This document shows positions 16,389-26,000 of a stretch of DNA of 64,000 nt, in pieces (within the stretch, counting starts at the first letter, position 1; every line of letters starts with the position of its first letter). This DNA is from JBFMFR01 sp040752025 (GTDB taxonomy: Bacteria > Chloroflexota > Anaerolineae > Anaerolineales > UBA4823). The position numbers and the translations under genes were made by a program. The stretch spans positions 1-64,000 of the forward strand of contig JBFMFR010000033.1 of the NCBI GenBank assembly GCA_040752025.1. The letters run 5' to 3'. Below the pieces are notes generated by a model that searched no databases, was not told where the DNA came from, and saw nothing but the letters and a program-made list of their open reading frames with translations.

Positions 16389-17729
16389 TCAGGTTTGTCT
16401 ATCTCGTTTGTTCACGTACACAAACAGCGCTGTTCCACACAGAGATAAGATCAGGCTGGCTAAGAAGCGCCCGGCCATTACCCCAATGATACCCCAGGTT
16501 GGCAGCAGCAGGGCTGGCAAAGCCACTCCGAAAATGGCGGCGGTGATGCGCAGCAGGTACTGGCTCTTCTCGTCCTGGCGGGTGCGGAAATAGGTTTCGG
16601 CCAGGAAGCCAGGGATGCCCACCACAAAAATAGCTGCCAGCCAGCCGATGTAAACGATGCTGCTGGCATAGTTGGGGGGCAGGATCAGCGGGATTAGCCA
16701 ATGCGCCAACAGGTACAGAGCGGCCGCGCTGAAGGCAAACCCTGCCCAGACGAGCAGGCCCTCGTACAGGATGCGCCGGCGGCGCTGCCTCTCCGGCAGG
16801 CGTACCAGCGGAGGGTAGCGGACAGACAGGTAGATCATCCACAGCCGCCTGAACTGCTCGTAGACCAGCAGGGCGATGGAATAATCGGCCATGGTGTTCA
16901 GCGACAGGAACACGCCCACCAGCAGGGCGTCGGTTCGGTTTTGGGCCACGCCGATGGCGACCAGGGCCGTCTGGTGTTTGCCATAGCGCAGCATTTCCGA
17001 GCGAAGCCGTTTGTCATGGGCCGGCATAGGCTGTACTTTCTGGGCACGCAGTTGCCGCCACAGCCAGGCGCTGTAGATGGACAGCATCACGGCGGTGGCG
17101 AGTTGGTTGAAACCATAGAAAGTCAAAACATGGCTCAGCCACCAGGTAGAAAATAGCAGAGGAATGAATCCGGTAAAATCGGTCAGGCTCTCCAGCAGGC
17201 GGTACCAGAACAGGGCTTTGAACTGCTCCTGAGCGCCGAGCGTGCCGGAAACGGCGCTTAAGCCATTGGCCAGGGGAAAACTTAACCCAGCAACAACGAA
17301 CATCCAGGCCAGAACGGGCTCATTCTGCCAGGTCCAATAAGCTGCCCCGCCCAGCAGGGCCAGGGCGCTCACCAGAGACCACCTGAGGCGGTAGGCCAGG
17401 TTCACCGCGAACGCCCAGCGCTGTCCTTTGGCGATGTAGTGATAGGAAGCCGCGTCCAGCCCAGGGAAGGAGAGCAGTTGGATGAACGGCAGCCAGGAAG
17501 CCACCACCCCCAGCATGCCAACCTCATCTTTCGGCAGTACCCAGGTCATCAGCGGCGTGCGCACCAGGCCCAGGCCGGTGACGATTACGTTGGCCAGCAT
17601 AAGTAGCCCCCCGGCGCGCCAATTGCGCGGGTTGCGCAGGCGCCCTTTTACAGCCTCAACGGCTGTTTGTAGTCGAGAGTGCGGGGGATTCGTACTGGAA
17701 GGTTTGTCCGAACGTAGTCGCTGATCCAT
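16389..17729 (-). CDS. polysaccharide flippase (Wzx-like, MATE/MOP superfamily)
   Basis: 446 residues with about 12 membrane helices spread over residues 40-440. LLMLANVIVTGLGLVRTPLMTWVLPKDEVGMLGVV matches the first helices of polysaccharide export flippases (Polysacc_synt family), and the paired LSFPGLDAASYHYIAKG loop is typical. It would move the lipid-linked repeat unit across the membrane. It is the first gene of the leftward glycan operon and shares the 81-base upstream gap with the divergent ligase gene. The peptide KRLRSE near the middle is encoded by a 17-base sequence also found at 32329-32345. Confidence 0.88.
   Translation of the reverse strand: MDQRLRSDKPSSTNPPHSRLQTAVEAVKGRLRNPRNWRAGGLLMLANVIVTGLGLVRTPLMTWVLPKDEVGMLGVVASWLPFIQLLSFPGLDAASYHYIAKGQRWAFAVNLAYRLRWSLVSALALLGGAAYWTWQNEPVLAWMFVVAGLSFPLANGLSAVSGTLGAQEQFKALFWYRLLESLTDFTGFIPLLFSTWWLSHVLTFYGFNQLATAVMLSIYSAWLWRQLRAQKVQPMPAHDKRLRSEMLRYGKHQTALVAIGVAQNRTDALLVGVFLSLNTMADYSIALLVYEQFRRLWMIYLSVRYPPLVRLPERQRRRRILYEGLLVWAGFAFSAAALYLLAHWLIPLILPPNYASSIVYIGWLAAIFVVGIPGFLAETYFRTRQDEKSQYLLRITAAIFGVALPALLLPTWGIIGVMAGRFLASLILSLCGTALFVYVNKRDRQT
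16995..17011. repeat. 17-bp sequence shared with 32329-32345
   Basis: TTCCGAGCGAAGCCGTT is identical at both places. Here it lies inside the flippase gene; at 32329 it is the inner part of palindromic repeat copy g. A 13-base core CCGAGCGAAGCCG recurs at 17826-17838 at the start of the ligase gene. Confidence 0.55.
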
Positions 17730-17810
17730 AGCGCTCGAGAGTTGCTTTTTATGGTAAGATACCGCGCATAAGTGTAATCCAAAAAATCCCAGGTAGACAG
17801 GTCATTCTTT

Positions 17811-20800
17811 ATGCCAAGTAATGGAACCGAGCGAAGCCGCTATTTCGCCGGGACGTCGGAGTTCATTGCTCCGCCCTGTTCCGCACTCAGCCGATACTGC
17901 GAAGGGATCATTGAAGCCGCCTGGCTGGCTGCTTTGATCGTTGTGCCTGTATTCTTCGACATCTATTCCAGCCGTATTTTCGAGCCCGATAAGATTACTT
18001 TGCTGCGCACCCTGGCGCTGGTCATTCTGGCAGCCTGGATCACTCGGGTATTCGATCAGGGCGGGCTGCGCGGTGTCCGCCTGGGATCCATTCGGAGCAC
18101 ATGGCAGTCGCTCCGCCGGATTCCTCTGGCCTTGCCTGTCCTGGCGCTGGTGGCTGTTTATTTGCTCTCCACGATTTTTTCGGTTACGCCGCGCGTCAGT
18201 CTGTGGGGTTCTTACCAACGCTTGCAGGGCACCTATTCGATGCTCTCATACCTGGTCGTGTTTGCTGCCCTGGCGGTTCATCTACGCCGCCGCGAGCAGG
18301 TCGAGCGCTTGATCACTGTGGTTGTTTTGGCCAGCCTGCCAGTCAGCCTGTACGGAGTCCTACAGCGCTTCGGCCTTGATCCCATCCCCTGGGGCGGCGA
18401 TGTAACCAATCGCATTGCTGCCAATATGGGCAACTCGATCTTCGTTGGAGCCTACTTCATCATGGCTTTCCCGCTGACTCTGATGCGTATCGTCGAGTCG
18501 TTCGAGGCGCTTATGGCGGTGGGTGCGCCTGGCGAAGCCAGCCGTGCGCCTGGCGAAGCTAACCGAGCGCCTGGTGATGCCAGCCACCGCTCGGCCGATT
18601 TTATCCGGGCGACGGCCTATGTGTTCATTGCCGCTTTGCAAGTGATCGCCCTGTATTTCACCGGCAGCCGTGGCCCGTGGCTGGGCTGGGCTGCCAGCCT
18701 GGTTTTCATGTGGTTGGGCCTGTCGTTGATCTGGCGGGCTCGCTGGATGACGATCAGTGGCGTGGCCCTGGCCCTGGCTGCCGCGACTTTCCTGATCCTG
18801 TTGAATATCCCCAATGGCCCTCTACAGAGCCTGCGCACCCGCCCGGAGTTCGGTCGCCTCGGGCAGTTGCTCGATGCCGAGAGCCGTACCGGACGCGTGC
18901 GTTCGTTAATCTGGCAGGGTGCCGCAGATCTGGTTTCTCCTCATCCACCGCTGGAATTCCCCGATGGCAGCAAAGATGCGTTCAACTTCCTGCGCCCGCT
19001 GATCGGCTATGGCCCAGAGAGTATGTACGTGGCGTACAACTCCTTCTACCCGCCGGAATTGACCCAGGTGGAGAAACGCAACGCTTCACCAGATCGCTCG
19101 CATAACGAGACCTGGGATGCCCTGGTGATCACCGGCATATTGGGCTTGGTGGCGAACCTGGCAATTTTTGGATCTGTATTGTATTACGCCTTGAAGTGGC
19201 TTGGACTGGTCCCGGGTGATCGGCAGCGCCGTCTTTACCTGGGGCTTTTCCTGGCAGGCGGCTTGCTCAGCTCGCTCGTTTTTGTTTTGTGGAAGGGCCT
19301 ACCTTTCCTGGGTGTGGCGCTGCCCTTTGGTATGATGTTGGGCGTGATTGTTTACATGCTCCTGGTTTCACTCTCCAGCGGTTTTACCACACCGCAGATG
19401 GCAGAACAAGCTCTAGAGGAGAAGCGCCGCGCCTATATTTTGTTGGGTTTGCTGGCAGCCATCATGGCGCATTTCGTGGAAGTACACTTTGGCATTGCCG
19501 TGGCTTCCACCCGCACGTATTTTTGGGCCTTTACTGCTTTGTTGTTTGTGCTCGGCTATGTTGCCCCTGCGCAGGGCGCCGGTATATTGTTAGCTGAGGC
19601 AGCGCCAGCGGTAGACGCCCCGGTGCAGCCGGTTTCTCCGCCGCCTGCCGCCTCGCGCCAGGAGCGCCGCAAAGGCAAGAAAAGCCCCCAGCAGACCTCC
19701 CAGGTGCGTAAGCGCCGCCGCAGCGCCCAATCGGCGGGGATTGCAGTGCCAGATTGGCTGCGCCTGGCGCTGGTCGATGGCGGTTTACTTGCAGTTCTGA
19801 CCTCCACGCTTGGTTATTTGTACATCACCAATTCCAGCCGCCTGCCAACAGCAATGGGGATTGTCAAGGCCTCCCTGATCCGCTTGAATCCTTCGGCATC
19901 TGCCGGCGGCCAGTCGGGGCTTTTGGTGCTGGTGCTGACCACCTGGCTGGTGGGAGCGCTGCTGCTCAACGCTCAGAGTATCCGGTTGCTGGCTCAGGAC
20001 CAGGAAGCCGGCTGGCAAACCTGGGTGCGCATGCTTGCGGTTACCCTGGGGCTCTCCCTGGCAGCCACCTGGATCTTCTGGGTTTGGCATGCCGGCAGTT
20101 TGGTAGCGCTGGCCAGTTCGAGCGCCAATAGTTTGAATGAAGTTATGGCCCAGGTTCAGGACTCCGAGAGCATCCTGACGCGCTATTATCTCTACCTGTT
20201 TTTACTGATTTTCGCCTCGGCAGTTGCTTTGAGCGTTGACAAGTTGGCAGAGTCCACACCTTTCAGACCGCTGAGCCTGGTGGTTGGGGTGGGCGCTATG
20301 TTGTTCGCCTTCATCCTGGCAGCAATAACGAACTTGCGCGTCGTGCAGGCGGACATCGATTTCAAGACCGCCGATGCTTTCGCCCGCCCTGGCTCCTGGC
20401 CGGTTTCGATTTCCATTTACAACCGCGCCAGGGAACTGGCCCCGAACGAGGATTATTACTACCTGTTCCTGGGTAGGGCTTATCTGGAATACGCCAAGAC
20501 TCTCACGGATACCGCCGAGCGCGACCGGTTGATCGAGCAGGCAGCTCGAGACCTGCGCGCTGCCCAGAAGATCAACCCGCTCAATACCGACCATACCGCT
20601 AACCTGGCGCGTTTGTATAATCTGTGGGCTTCGACGACCAGCGATGCAGTCATTCGCGATGAACGCGCCAGAACATCGCAGCAGTATTTCGAACGGGCGC
20701 TCGTGCTCAGTCCCAACAACGCTCGCCTGTGGGATGAATGGGCGTTATTGGACATGAATGTTCTGGGCGATCCAGAGCAAGCCCTCGATCATTTGCAGCG

Positions 20801-21239
20801 CGCCCTGGAGCTAGATCCCTATTACGATTGGACCTATGCTTTGTTGGGAGATTATTACTCGCGTTACTTAAGCGCAGCGCCGGACATAACACCTGAACAA
20901 AAACAGAGCGCCCTGGAACGGGCGGCGGAGAACTACAGCAAGGCATTGGAATATGCTGAATCGCAGAGCAGTTCACTCGCTTATAACTATGCTCTCGCTT
21001 TGGGCAGCGTGCACACACAGCTTAATCGATTGGGGCCGGCGGTCCAGGCTTATCAGCTTGCCTTGACGATCCAGCCCGATGCAGCGGAAAAATGGCAGGT
21101 GGAGGAAGTTTTAGCCCGTCTGTACGTTCAATTGGGCGACCCTGTCACCGCATTGGCATATGCACGGCAGGCTCTGGTGGATGCGCCGGACGACCAGCGG
21201 GCGCGTTTGCAGGCGCTGGTAACCGAGTTGGGCGGGTAG
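17811..21239 (+). CDS. O-antigen ligase/polymerase-like membrane protein with C-terminal TPR domain
   Basis: 1142 residues. Residues ~30-560 are membrane helices of the Wzy_C / O-antigen ligase family, with YFTGSRGPWLGW and the conserved DRSHNETWDALVITGILGL, whose His (about residue 431) is in the loop important in WaaL-type ligases. A second membrane block covers ~650-850. Residues ~870-1140 are TPR repeats (YYLFLGRAYLEYA, ARLWDEWALLDMN, YNYALALGSVHTQLNRLGPAVQAYQLAL). A 21-bp tandem repeat encodes three copies of RAPGEAS in a loop. It likely joins or polymerises finished glycan on the outer face of the membrane. Divergent from the flippase operon; ten bases before the WecA-like gene. Confidence 0.85.
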   Translation: MPSNGTERSRYFAGTSEFIAPPCSALSRYCEGIIEAAWLAALIVVPVFFDIYSSRIFEPDKITLLRTLALVILAAWITRVFDQGGLRGVRLGSIRSTWQSLRRIPLALPVLALVAVYLLSTIFSVTPRVSLWGSYQRLQGTYSMLSYLVVFAALAVHLRRREQVERLITVVVLASLPVSLYGVLQRFGLDPIPWGGDVTNRIAANMGNSIFVGAYFIMAFPLTLMRIVESFEALMAVGAPGEASRAPGEANRAPGDASHRSADFIRATAYVFIAALQVIALYFTGSRGPWLGWAASLVFMWLGLSLIWRARWMTISGVALALAAATFLILLNIPNGPLQSLRTRPEFGRLGQLLDAESRTGRVRSLIWQGAADLVSPHPPLEFPDGSKDAFNFLRPLIGYGPESMYVAYNSFYPPELTQVEKRNASPDRSHNETWDALVITGILGLVANLAIFGSVLYYALKWLGLVPGDRQRRLYLGLFLAGGLLSSLVFVLWKGLPFLGVALPFGMMLGVIVYMLLVSLSSGFTTPQMAEQALEEKRRAYILLGLLAAIMAHFVEVHFGIAVASTRTYFWAFTALLFVLGYVAPAQGAGILLAEAAPAVDAPVQPVSPPPAASRQERRKGKKSPQQTSQVRKRRRSAQSAGIAVPDWLRLALVDGGLLAVLTSTLGYLYITNSSRLPTAMGIVKASLIRLNPSASAGGQSGLLVLVLTTWLVGALLLNAQSIRLLAQDQEAGWQTWVRMLAVTLGLSLAATWIFWVWHAGSLVALASSSANSLNEVMAQVQDSESILTRYYLYLFLLIFASAVALSVDKLAESTPFRPLSLVVGVGAMLFAFILAAITNLRVVQADIDFKTADAFARPGSWPVSISIYNRARELAPNEDYYYLFLGRAYLEYAKTLTDTAERDRLIEQAARDLRAAQKINPLNTDHTANLARLYNLWASTTSDAVIRDERARTSQQYFERALVLSPNNARLWDEWALLDMNVLGDPEQALDHLQRALELDPYYDWTYALLGDYYSRYLSAAPDITPEQKQSALERAAENYSKALEYAESQSSSLAYNYALALGSVHTQLNRLGPAVQAYQLALTIQPDAAEKWQVEEVLARLYVQLGDPVTALAYARQALVDAPDDQRARLQALVTELGG
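18523..18585 (+). repeat. 21-bp tandem repeat x3 in ligase gene
   Basis: Three units at 18523-18543, 18544-18564 and 18565-18585, sharing the core GCGCCTGG(C/T)GA. They encode RAPGEAS / RAPGEAN / RAPGDAS in what should be a loop between membrane helices. The third unit is more diverged. Confidence 0.8.
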
Positions 21240-21248
21240 AAGGGCGGC

Positions 21249-23078
21249 ATGGGGGCTCTGACAACTTTCCTGGCGGCGCTGCTGCTAAACCTGGCGTTGG
21301 TCCCACTGGTCAAGCGGCTTAGCCGGCGCCTGGGTGTGCTTTCTCAGCCACGCCAGGATCGCTGGCATCACCAGCCAACACCGAAGCTGGGTGGGATTGG
21401 CATCTGTGCTGCTTTTGCCGGGGGATTGTTGGCGAGTTTGTTGTTCGATAGCAGTTGGCTCCAGGCGCGTTGGGGCCTGCTGGCTGGTTCGGGCCTGGTT
21501 TTTCTGATCGGCCTGTACGACGACTTCCGCCCGATGACGCCGCCAGCCAAGCTGGTGAGCCAGATCGTGGCAGCTACCCTGGTGATCGCCCTGGGATACA
21601 CCACCCGGTTTTTCTCGCCGCGCCTGTCGAATGAGGTGGTGGCCCAGCTTCCCAACATCCTGCTCACCTACCTGTGGCTGGTAGGCATCACCAACGCCAT
21701 CAACTTGTTGGACAATATGGATGGCCTGGCGGCGGGAATTTCCCTGATCACCGTGTGTATTCTGAGTTATTTCTTCTGGCATTCCGGGGACGTGGGCCTG
21801 CTGGCGATTGCGCTGGCTTTGGCAGGCAGCCTGCTGGGTTTCTTGATCTATAATTTTCCCCCAGCCACGATATTCATGGGAGATAGCGGCAGTCTGTTTC
21901 TGGGTTTTACCCTGGCCTTGTTGGCGATTGCCCGCCAACCCCAGGCTTCTAACGTCTTTGCAGTCCTGGGGGTGCCTACGCTGTTGTTTCTGCTGCCCAT
22001 CCTGGATACGGTTCTGGTTACGTTCACGCGCCTGCTGCGCGGCCAGTCGCCGGTAAAAGGAGGGCGCGACCATACCTCTCATCGTTTGATTGCATTTGGC
22101 CTGAATGAGCGCCAGGCTGTCCTGGTATTATACGCGGTGGCTCTGGCCTGTGGCTTGCTGGCGGTTGTGTTGGAGTCGATCCAATACTGGTTCAGTCTGG
22201 TTCTGGTGCCCTTGCTGGTGATCTCGCTGGCTTTGTTGACGGGTTACCTGGGTGGCCTGAAAGTGGTGCCTTCCTCTGTTTCCACTGGTCGTGATGCACC
22301 TCTGACGCGGATGATGTTGGAACTTACTTTCCGCCGGCGCATTTTGGAGGTATTACTGGATTTCTTGCTGATTGCCACCACTTATTACCTGGCTTTCTTG
22401 ACTCGCTATGCCCTGGTGATGGACAATGCGCGCCTGGATCTCTACCTGCGCTCTTTGCCGGTCGCCCTGGCAGCCTCTTACCTGGCTTTTTACACCCTGG
22501 GAGTGTATCGCGGCGTCTGGCGCTACGTTGATATGGATGATCTCCCCCGCTACCTGCGCGCCTCCATCGGCAGCGCTATCCTGGCTGCTGCCGGAGTTTT
22601 TGTGATCGACTATATGCACCTGATCTCCTGGCCGGAGGGTAGGGCGCCCTCGCCGTTGATTTTCTTGCTTTTTACGATTTTCCTGCTGCTGGGCCTGGCG
22701 GCGTCGCGCTCATCGTTCCGCATCCTGCGTTTGATTGCGCCGCAGCCGCAGGCTGCGGTGGATGCACGCGTGATCATTTTCGGCGCAGGGGATGCGGGCG
22801 AGATGGCCCTGCGCTGGATCTTGATGAACCCGGGACTGCGTTACCGCCCGGTAGGCTTTCTGGACGAGGATCGCTTCATGCGAGGGCGATGGATCCACGG
22901 CGTGGAGGTATTGGGAGACGTGCAGGTTTTGCCCGAACTTCTGGAGCGCAGCACAATCGAAGGGATCATCCTGACAGGCGAGGATTCAGAGATCAGCCGG
23001 CAGGTGGTATCCCTTTGCCACCAGTATGGCTGTTGGGCGCGCCGGCTGACCCTGGGCTTTGAGCTGCTCGAGCCCTGA
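21249..23078 (+). CDS. WecA/MraY-like phosphoglycosyltransferase fused to FlaA1/CapD-like N-terminal module
   Basis: 609 residues. Residues 1-350 are a polyprenyl-phosphate GlcNAc-1-phosphate transferase with all family motifs: LYDDFRP (Asp91-Asp92), NLLDNMDGLAAG, FMGDSGSLFLG and GGRDHTSHR. Residues ~365-480 are four more membrane helices with FYTLGVYRGVWRYVDMDDLPRYLRA, and ~510-609 is a Rossmann nucleotide-binding part (VIIFGAGDAGEMALRW, YRPVGFLDED). These two together match the front half of FlaA1/CapD-type proteins, but the catalytic SDR epimerase/dehydratase domain is absent. It should start the glycan on undecaprenyl phosphate. ATG at 21249 after AAGGGCGGC. Confidence 0.88.
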   Translation: MGALTTFLAALLLNLALVPLVKRLSRRLGVLSQPRQDRWHHQPTPKLGGIGICAAFAGGLLASLLFDSSWLQARWGLLAGSGLVFLIGLYDDFRPMTPPAKLVSQIVAATLVIALGYTTRFFSPRLSNEVVAQLPNILLTYLWLVGITNAINLLDNMDGLAAGISLITVCILSYFFWHSGDVGLLAIALALAGSLLGFLIYNFPPATIFMGDSGSLFLGFTLALLAIARQPQASNVFAVLGVPTLLFLLPILDTVLVTFTRLLRGQSPVKGGRDHTSHRLIAFGLNERQAVLVLYAVALACGLLAVVLESIQYWFSLVLVPLLVISLALLTGYLGGLKVVPSSVSTGRDAPLTRMMLELTFRRRILEVLLDFLLIATTYYLAFLTRYALVMDNARLDLYLRSLPVALAASYLAFYTLGVYRGVWRYVDMDDLPRYLRASIGSAILAAAGVFVIDYMHLISWPEGRAPSPLIFLLFTIFLLLGLAASRSSFRILRLIAPQPQAAVDARVIIFGAGDAGEMALRWILMNPGLRYRPVGFLDEDRFMRGRWIHGVEVLGDVQVLPELLERSTIEGIILTGEDSEISRQVVSLCHQYGCWARRLTLGFELLEP

Positions 23079-23082
23079 TCTA

Positions 23083-26000
23083 TTACCTGAACAGCAATGG
23101 GATGAGTAAGCGCAGGTATACCTGCGTGAGCAGGAGCGTCCAGTTGTTCTTGGCATAAGGATCATGGCCTGCTGCGGTAATGCTGGCCTGGTTGGCGATC
23201 AGACCGGGCGCAGCCGGAGCAATCACAAGGATTGTTATCTCCCGCTTCTCGCCTCGCAACAGTCGGTCTAGCTCGCAAGTGACCACATTGCCGTTGTGGC
23301 TGCAGCCTGGGCTGGCGCTCACAAAGCTGGCGCCTGGCGGCAGGGTATCGGCCAAGATCGCGTTGTATACCGCGTCGGGCCCTTTGTTTTCTACGGACAG
23401 CGCGTATGTTAGCGATTCGCCCGTGTAGATAGGGGAAGGCGTGGCGCTCAGCGTTACGGCCAGATCCGCTGTTCCTGCAATGTAGGTGATCAATTGGTCG
23501 CTGGTGTAATCAGCCGGGACTTGCCCCACCGCCCAATCCAGGTAGGCGATGTTCTCGAAGCGGTCGCCTGGTGAGCCTCGGAAGCGAGCTACGAAATGAA
23601 TGGTGACGATGGCTGGCAGCGCTGTCCCAGGCGGGGAAGTAGATGCGCTCCAGTGGATTTCATTGCCAGAACTCGTTCCGCCGGAACTTCCTGTTCCGCT
23701 CTCGATCCAGGCTGTGCCGAAGCTGGCGTTCACTTCACCCAGCACAGTCATGCCGGTTGGTAGCGGGTCGGTTAGCGCCAGGTCGCCATAGAAATTCCCT
23801 TCGCTGCGGACGGTGAGCGTAATCATGGCCAGGTCGCCGTCCTCGACTACTTCGGGACCGCTCTTTTCCAACTGGATGGCGGGTAGGTAACGCTCCAGGC
23901 TGACCACCACGGACGGCAGGGGCATGGCCTCGGACTGCACCTGGTAGGTTTCCGTCAGCGTGTCTTGCAGCCAATCCCCATACTGCACCTGGAAGGTCTT
24001 GGTGATCGAATAACTGAGGCCAGGAGGAACCGCGTCGATCTCCCAGGTGAGCTGCCCGCCGGAGGTTTCCACGCTTCCCAGGCCGGCAGTGTCATAAGAA
24101 AGCAGAGACAACGCCGCTCCCCAGGTTTCGGTGAGCGTTGCTGTGAAAGGCTGGGCGGAGGCGGCTCCCACTTGATCGAGGATAGTAACCAGATCGCCAG
24201 GCCGCACCGTGTGCGGCCCGTTGACGGACTCTGCCAGTTGGCCGTTGATCCACACCTGTTTATCCCAGACCGGTATAGGATCTTCGCCCACGCAGTACAG
24301 TTGCAAGTCGACGTCGATGGCCGCCTGGCTGGGGTCGTTGTGCTTGACGCGCACTTTGCCTTGCAAGGGCTGGGGCTGCTCAGCAGCCTCGGGGCTGCAC
24401 GTGAAATCGACCTGGATAACCGAGCTCAAGCCGCCGGAGATTGTACCGCTGATGGGCGTCAGCGTAACCCAGGGCAGCCAGTCGGTGGTGCAGAAATCGA
24501 TCCCGGCCTGCACGGCTGCCGGAGCGTTGATTTCGCCCCATCCCGTGGCGTAGTTGGGCACGTTGCCAGGCCCGGGCGGTGGCTCGCCGCCTGATGGGTA
24601 AGGGAGCGGGTTGGCGCTTTGTTGCAAGATGGTCTCAGTCTCAACGTAATCGCCCACCAGGCAGGGCGCGGCGCTCCACATCAAGGCTATCAGGCCGGCA
24701 ACGTGCGGTGCGGCCATGGAAGTGCCGGTCATATCCAGGTAGGCGTTGCCGGTCCGCCCGGCGGAGGTATTCGTGCCGGGAGCCACTACCTGCGGTTTGA
24801 GGCGCGGGTAGCCCAGCGGGTTGTAAATATCGCTCTGGTCACTGGGCCCCCAGTTGGAATAGGTGGCGTACTGACCGTTGTCCCGGCCAGTGGCGCCCAC
24901 GCCTGTTACGTTGCCGGCCCGCGCCGGACTGCCCACCGTGTTCAAACCAGGCGGGTAGAAATAGCCGCAGTTGCTGGCGTTGCCGTTGGAAAAGACCGGG
25001 TAGATCCCCAGCGCGTGCCAGCTATCCAGCACGCCATCGTACCAGGGGTCGTACGTGCGGGTGCAGTCGCCCCACGAGTTGTTGATGATGTGCGGGCGAA
25101 GGTCGGGAGCCGGGTCGGTGACGCCGTCCACCTCCGTGGGCGCGGCCATGAACTGCCCGCACTCCAGCAACTCCTGGTCGGACTGTTCGAAAGCGCGGCA
25201 GGCGATCCACTTCGCGCCGGGGGCCATGCCGATGGTGTTGCTGGCTGCCAACGGGTCGGCCGGGTTGGTGCTGCCGAGCATGGTGCCCATGGTGTGCGAG
25301 CCGTGGTTGTTCCAATCGGCCGGCTCGGTCAACTGCGTTCCGCCGGGCGGGTCGTACCAGTTGTGGTTGTGATCGAAAATATTGTTGCCCAGGTTGCCGC
25401 GGTAGCTCTGTACCAGGGCCTCATGCGTGTAGTTAACGCCGGTGTCGATGTTGGCGATCACGATACCTTGCCCGAGGGTGCCTTGTGCCCACACCTGGCC
25501 GGCGCCAACGTGTGTCAGGTTCGACTGCACCAGCATGGCCTGGAGCGCCTCCGCGTAATCACGGGTAGATTCGGGCTCGTAAAAAATTGGGTGGCGGCGG
25601 GCGCGCAGCGCCGATATTTCATCATAAGCCAATAAACCGTTGAAGGCAGCCAGGGAAGAGGCGTTGACCACGATAACGTTGTCGATCCAATAAGCTTTGT
25701 AATCGACCTGCTGTGAGTCCAGGTAGGCGCGCAGGCCTGCTTGCGTGGCCGCGGCGTTCTTTTGCAGGGTTTCTACCACCCAGCGGCCGCGACTTTGCCA
25801 GTTCATCTTTAGCGCTGGCGAGAGATCAGAACGTTGGCGCAGGTAGATCAGGTAGCCGGGCGTTGTCCCGCCAGCCGCTTTGTTGGCGTCGATTTGCTCC
25901 AATAGTGCGGGCTCGATTTCGATGGGGGCCGGGATGGCTTTAGTTGTAGTTTCATCCGGTGGTAACGCCTGGCTCTGGGCCGGTCTGAGTTCGCGTATTT

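Noticed and set aside
17730..17810. Divergent promoter pair between flippase and ligase genes
   Set aside because: A promoter must exist there, but only weak matches were visible (for example TATCTT with a poor -35), so no box is listed.
18523..18585. CRISPR-like array from the repeated units in the ligase gene
   Set aside because: The three 21-bp units are directly adjacent with no spacers and lie in frame in a coding sequence; it is a tandem repeat.
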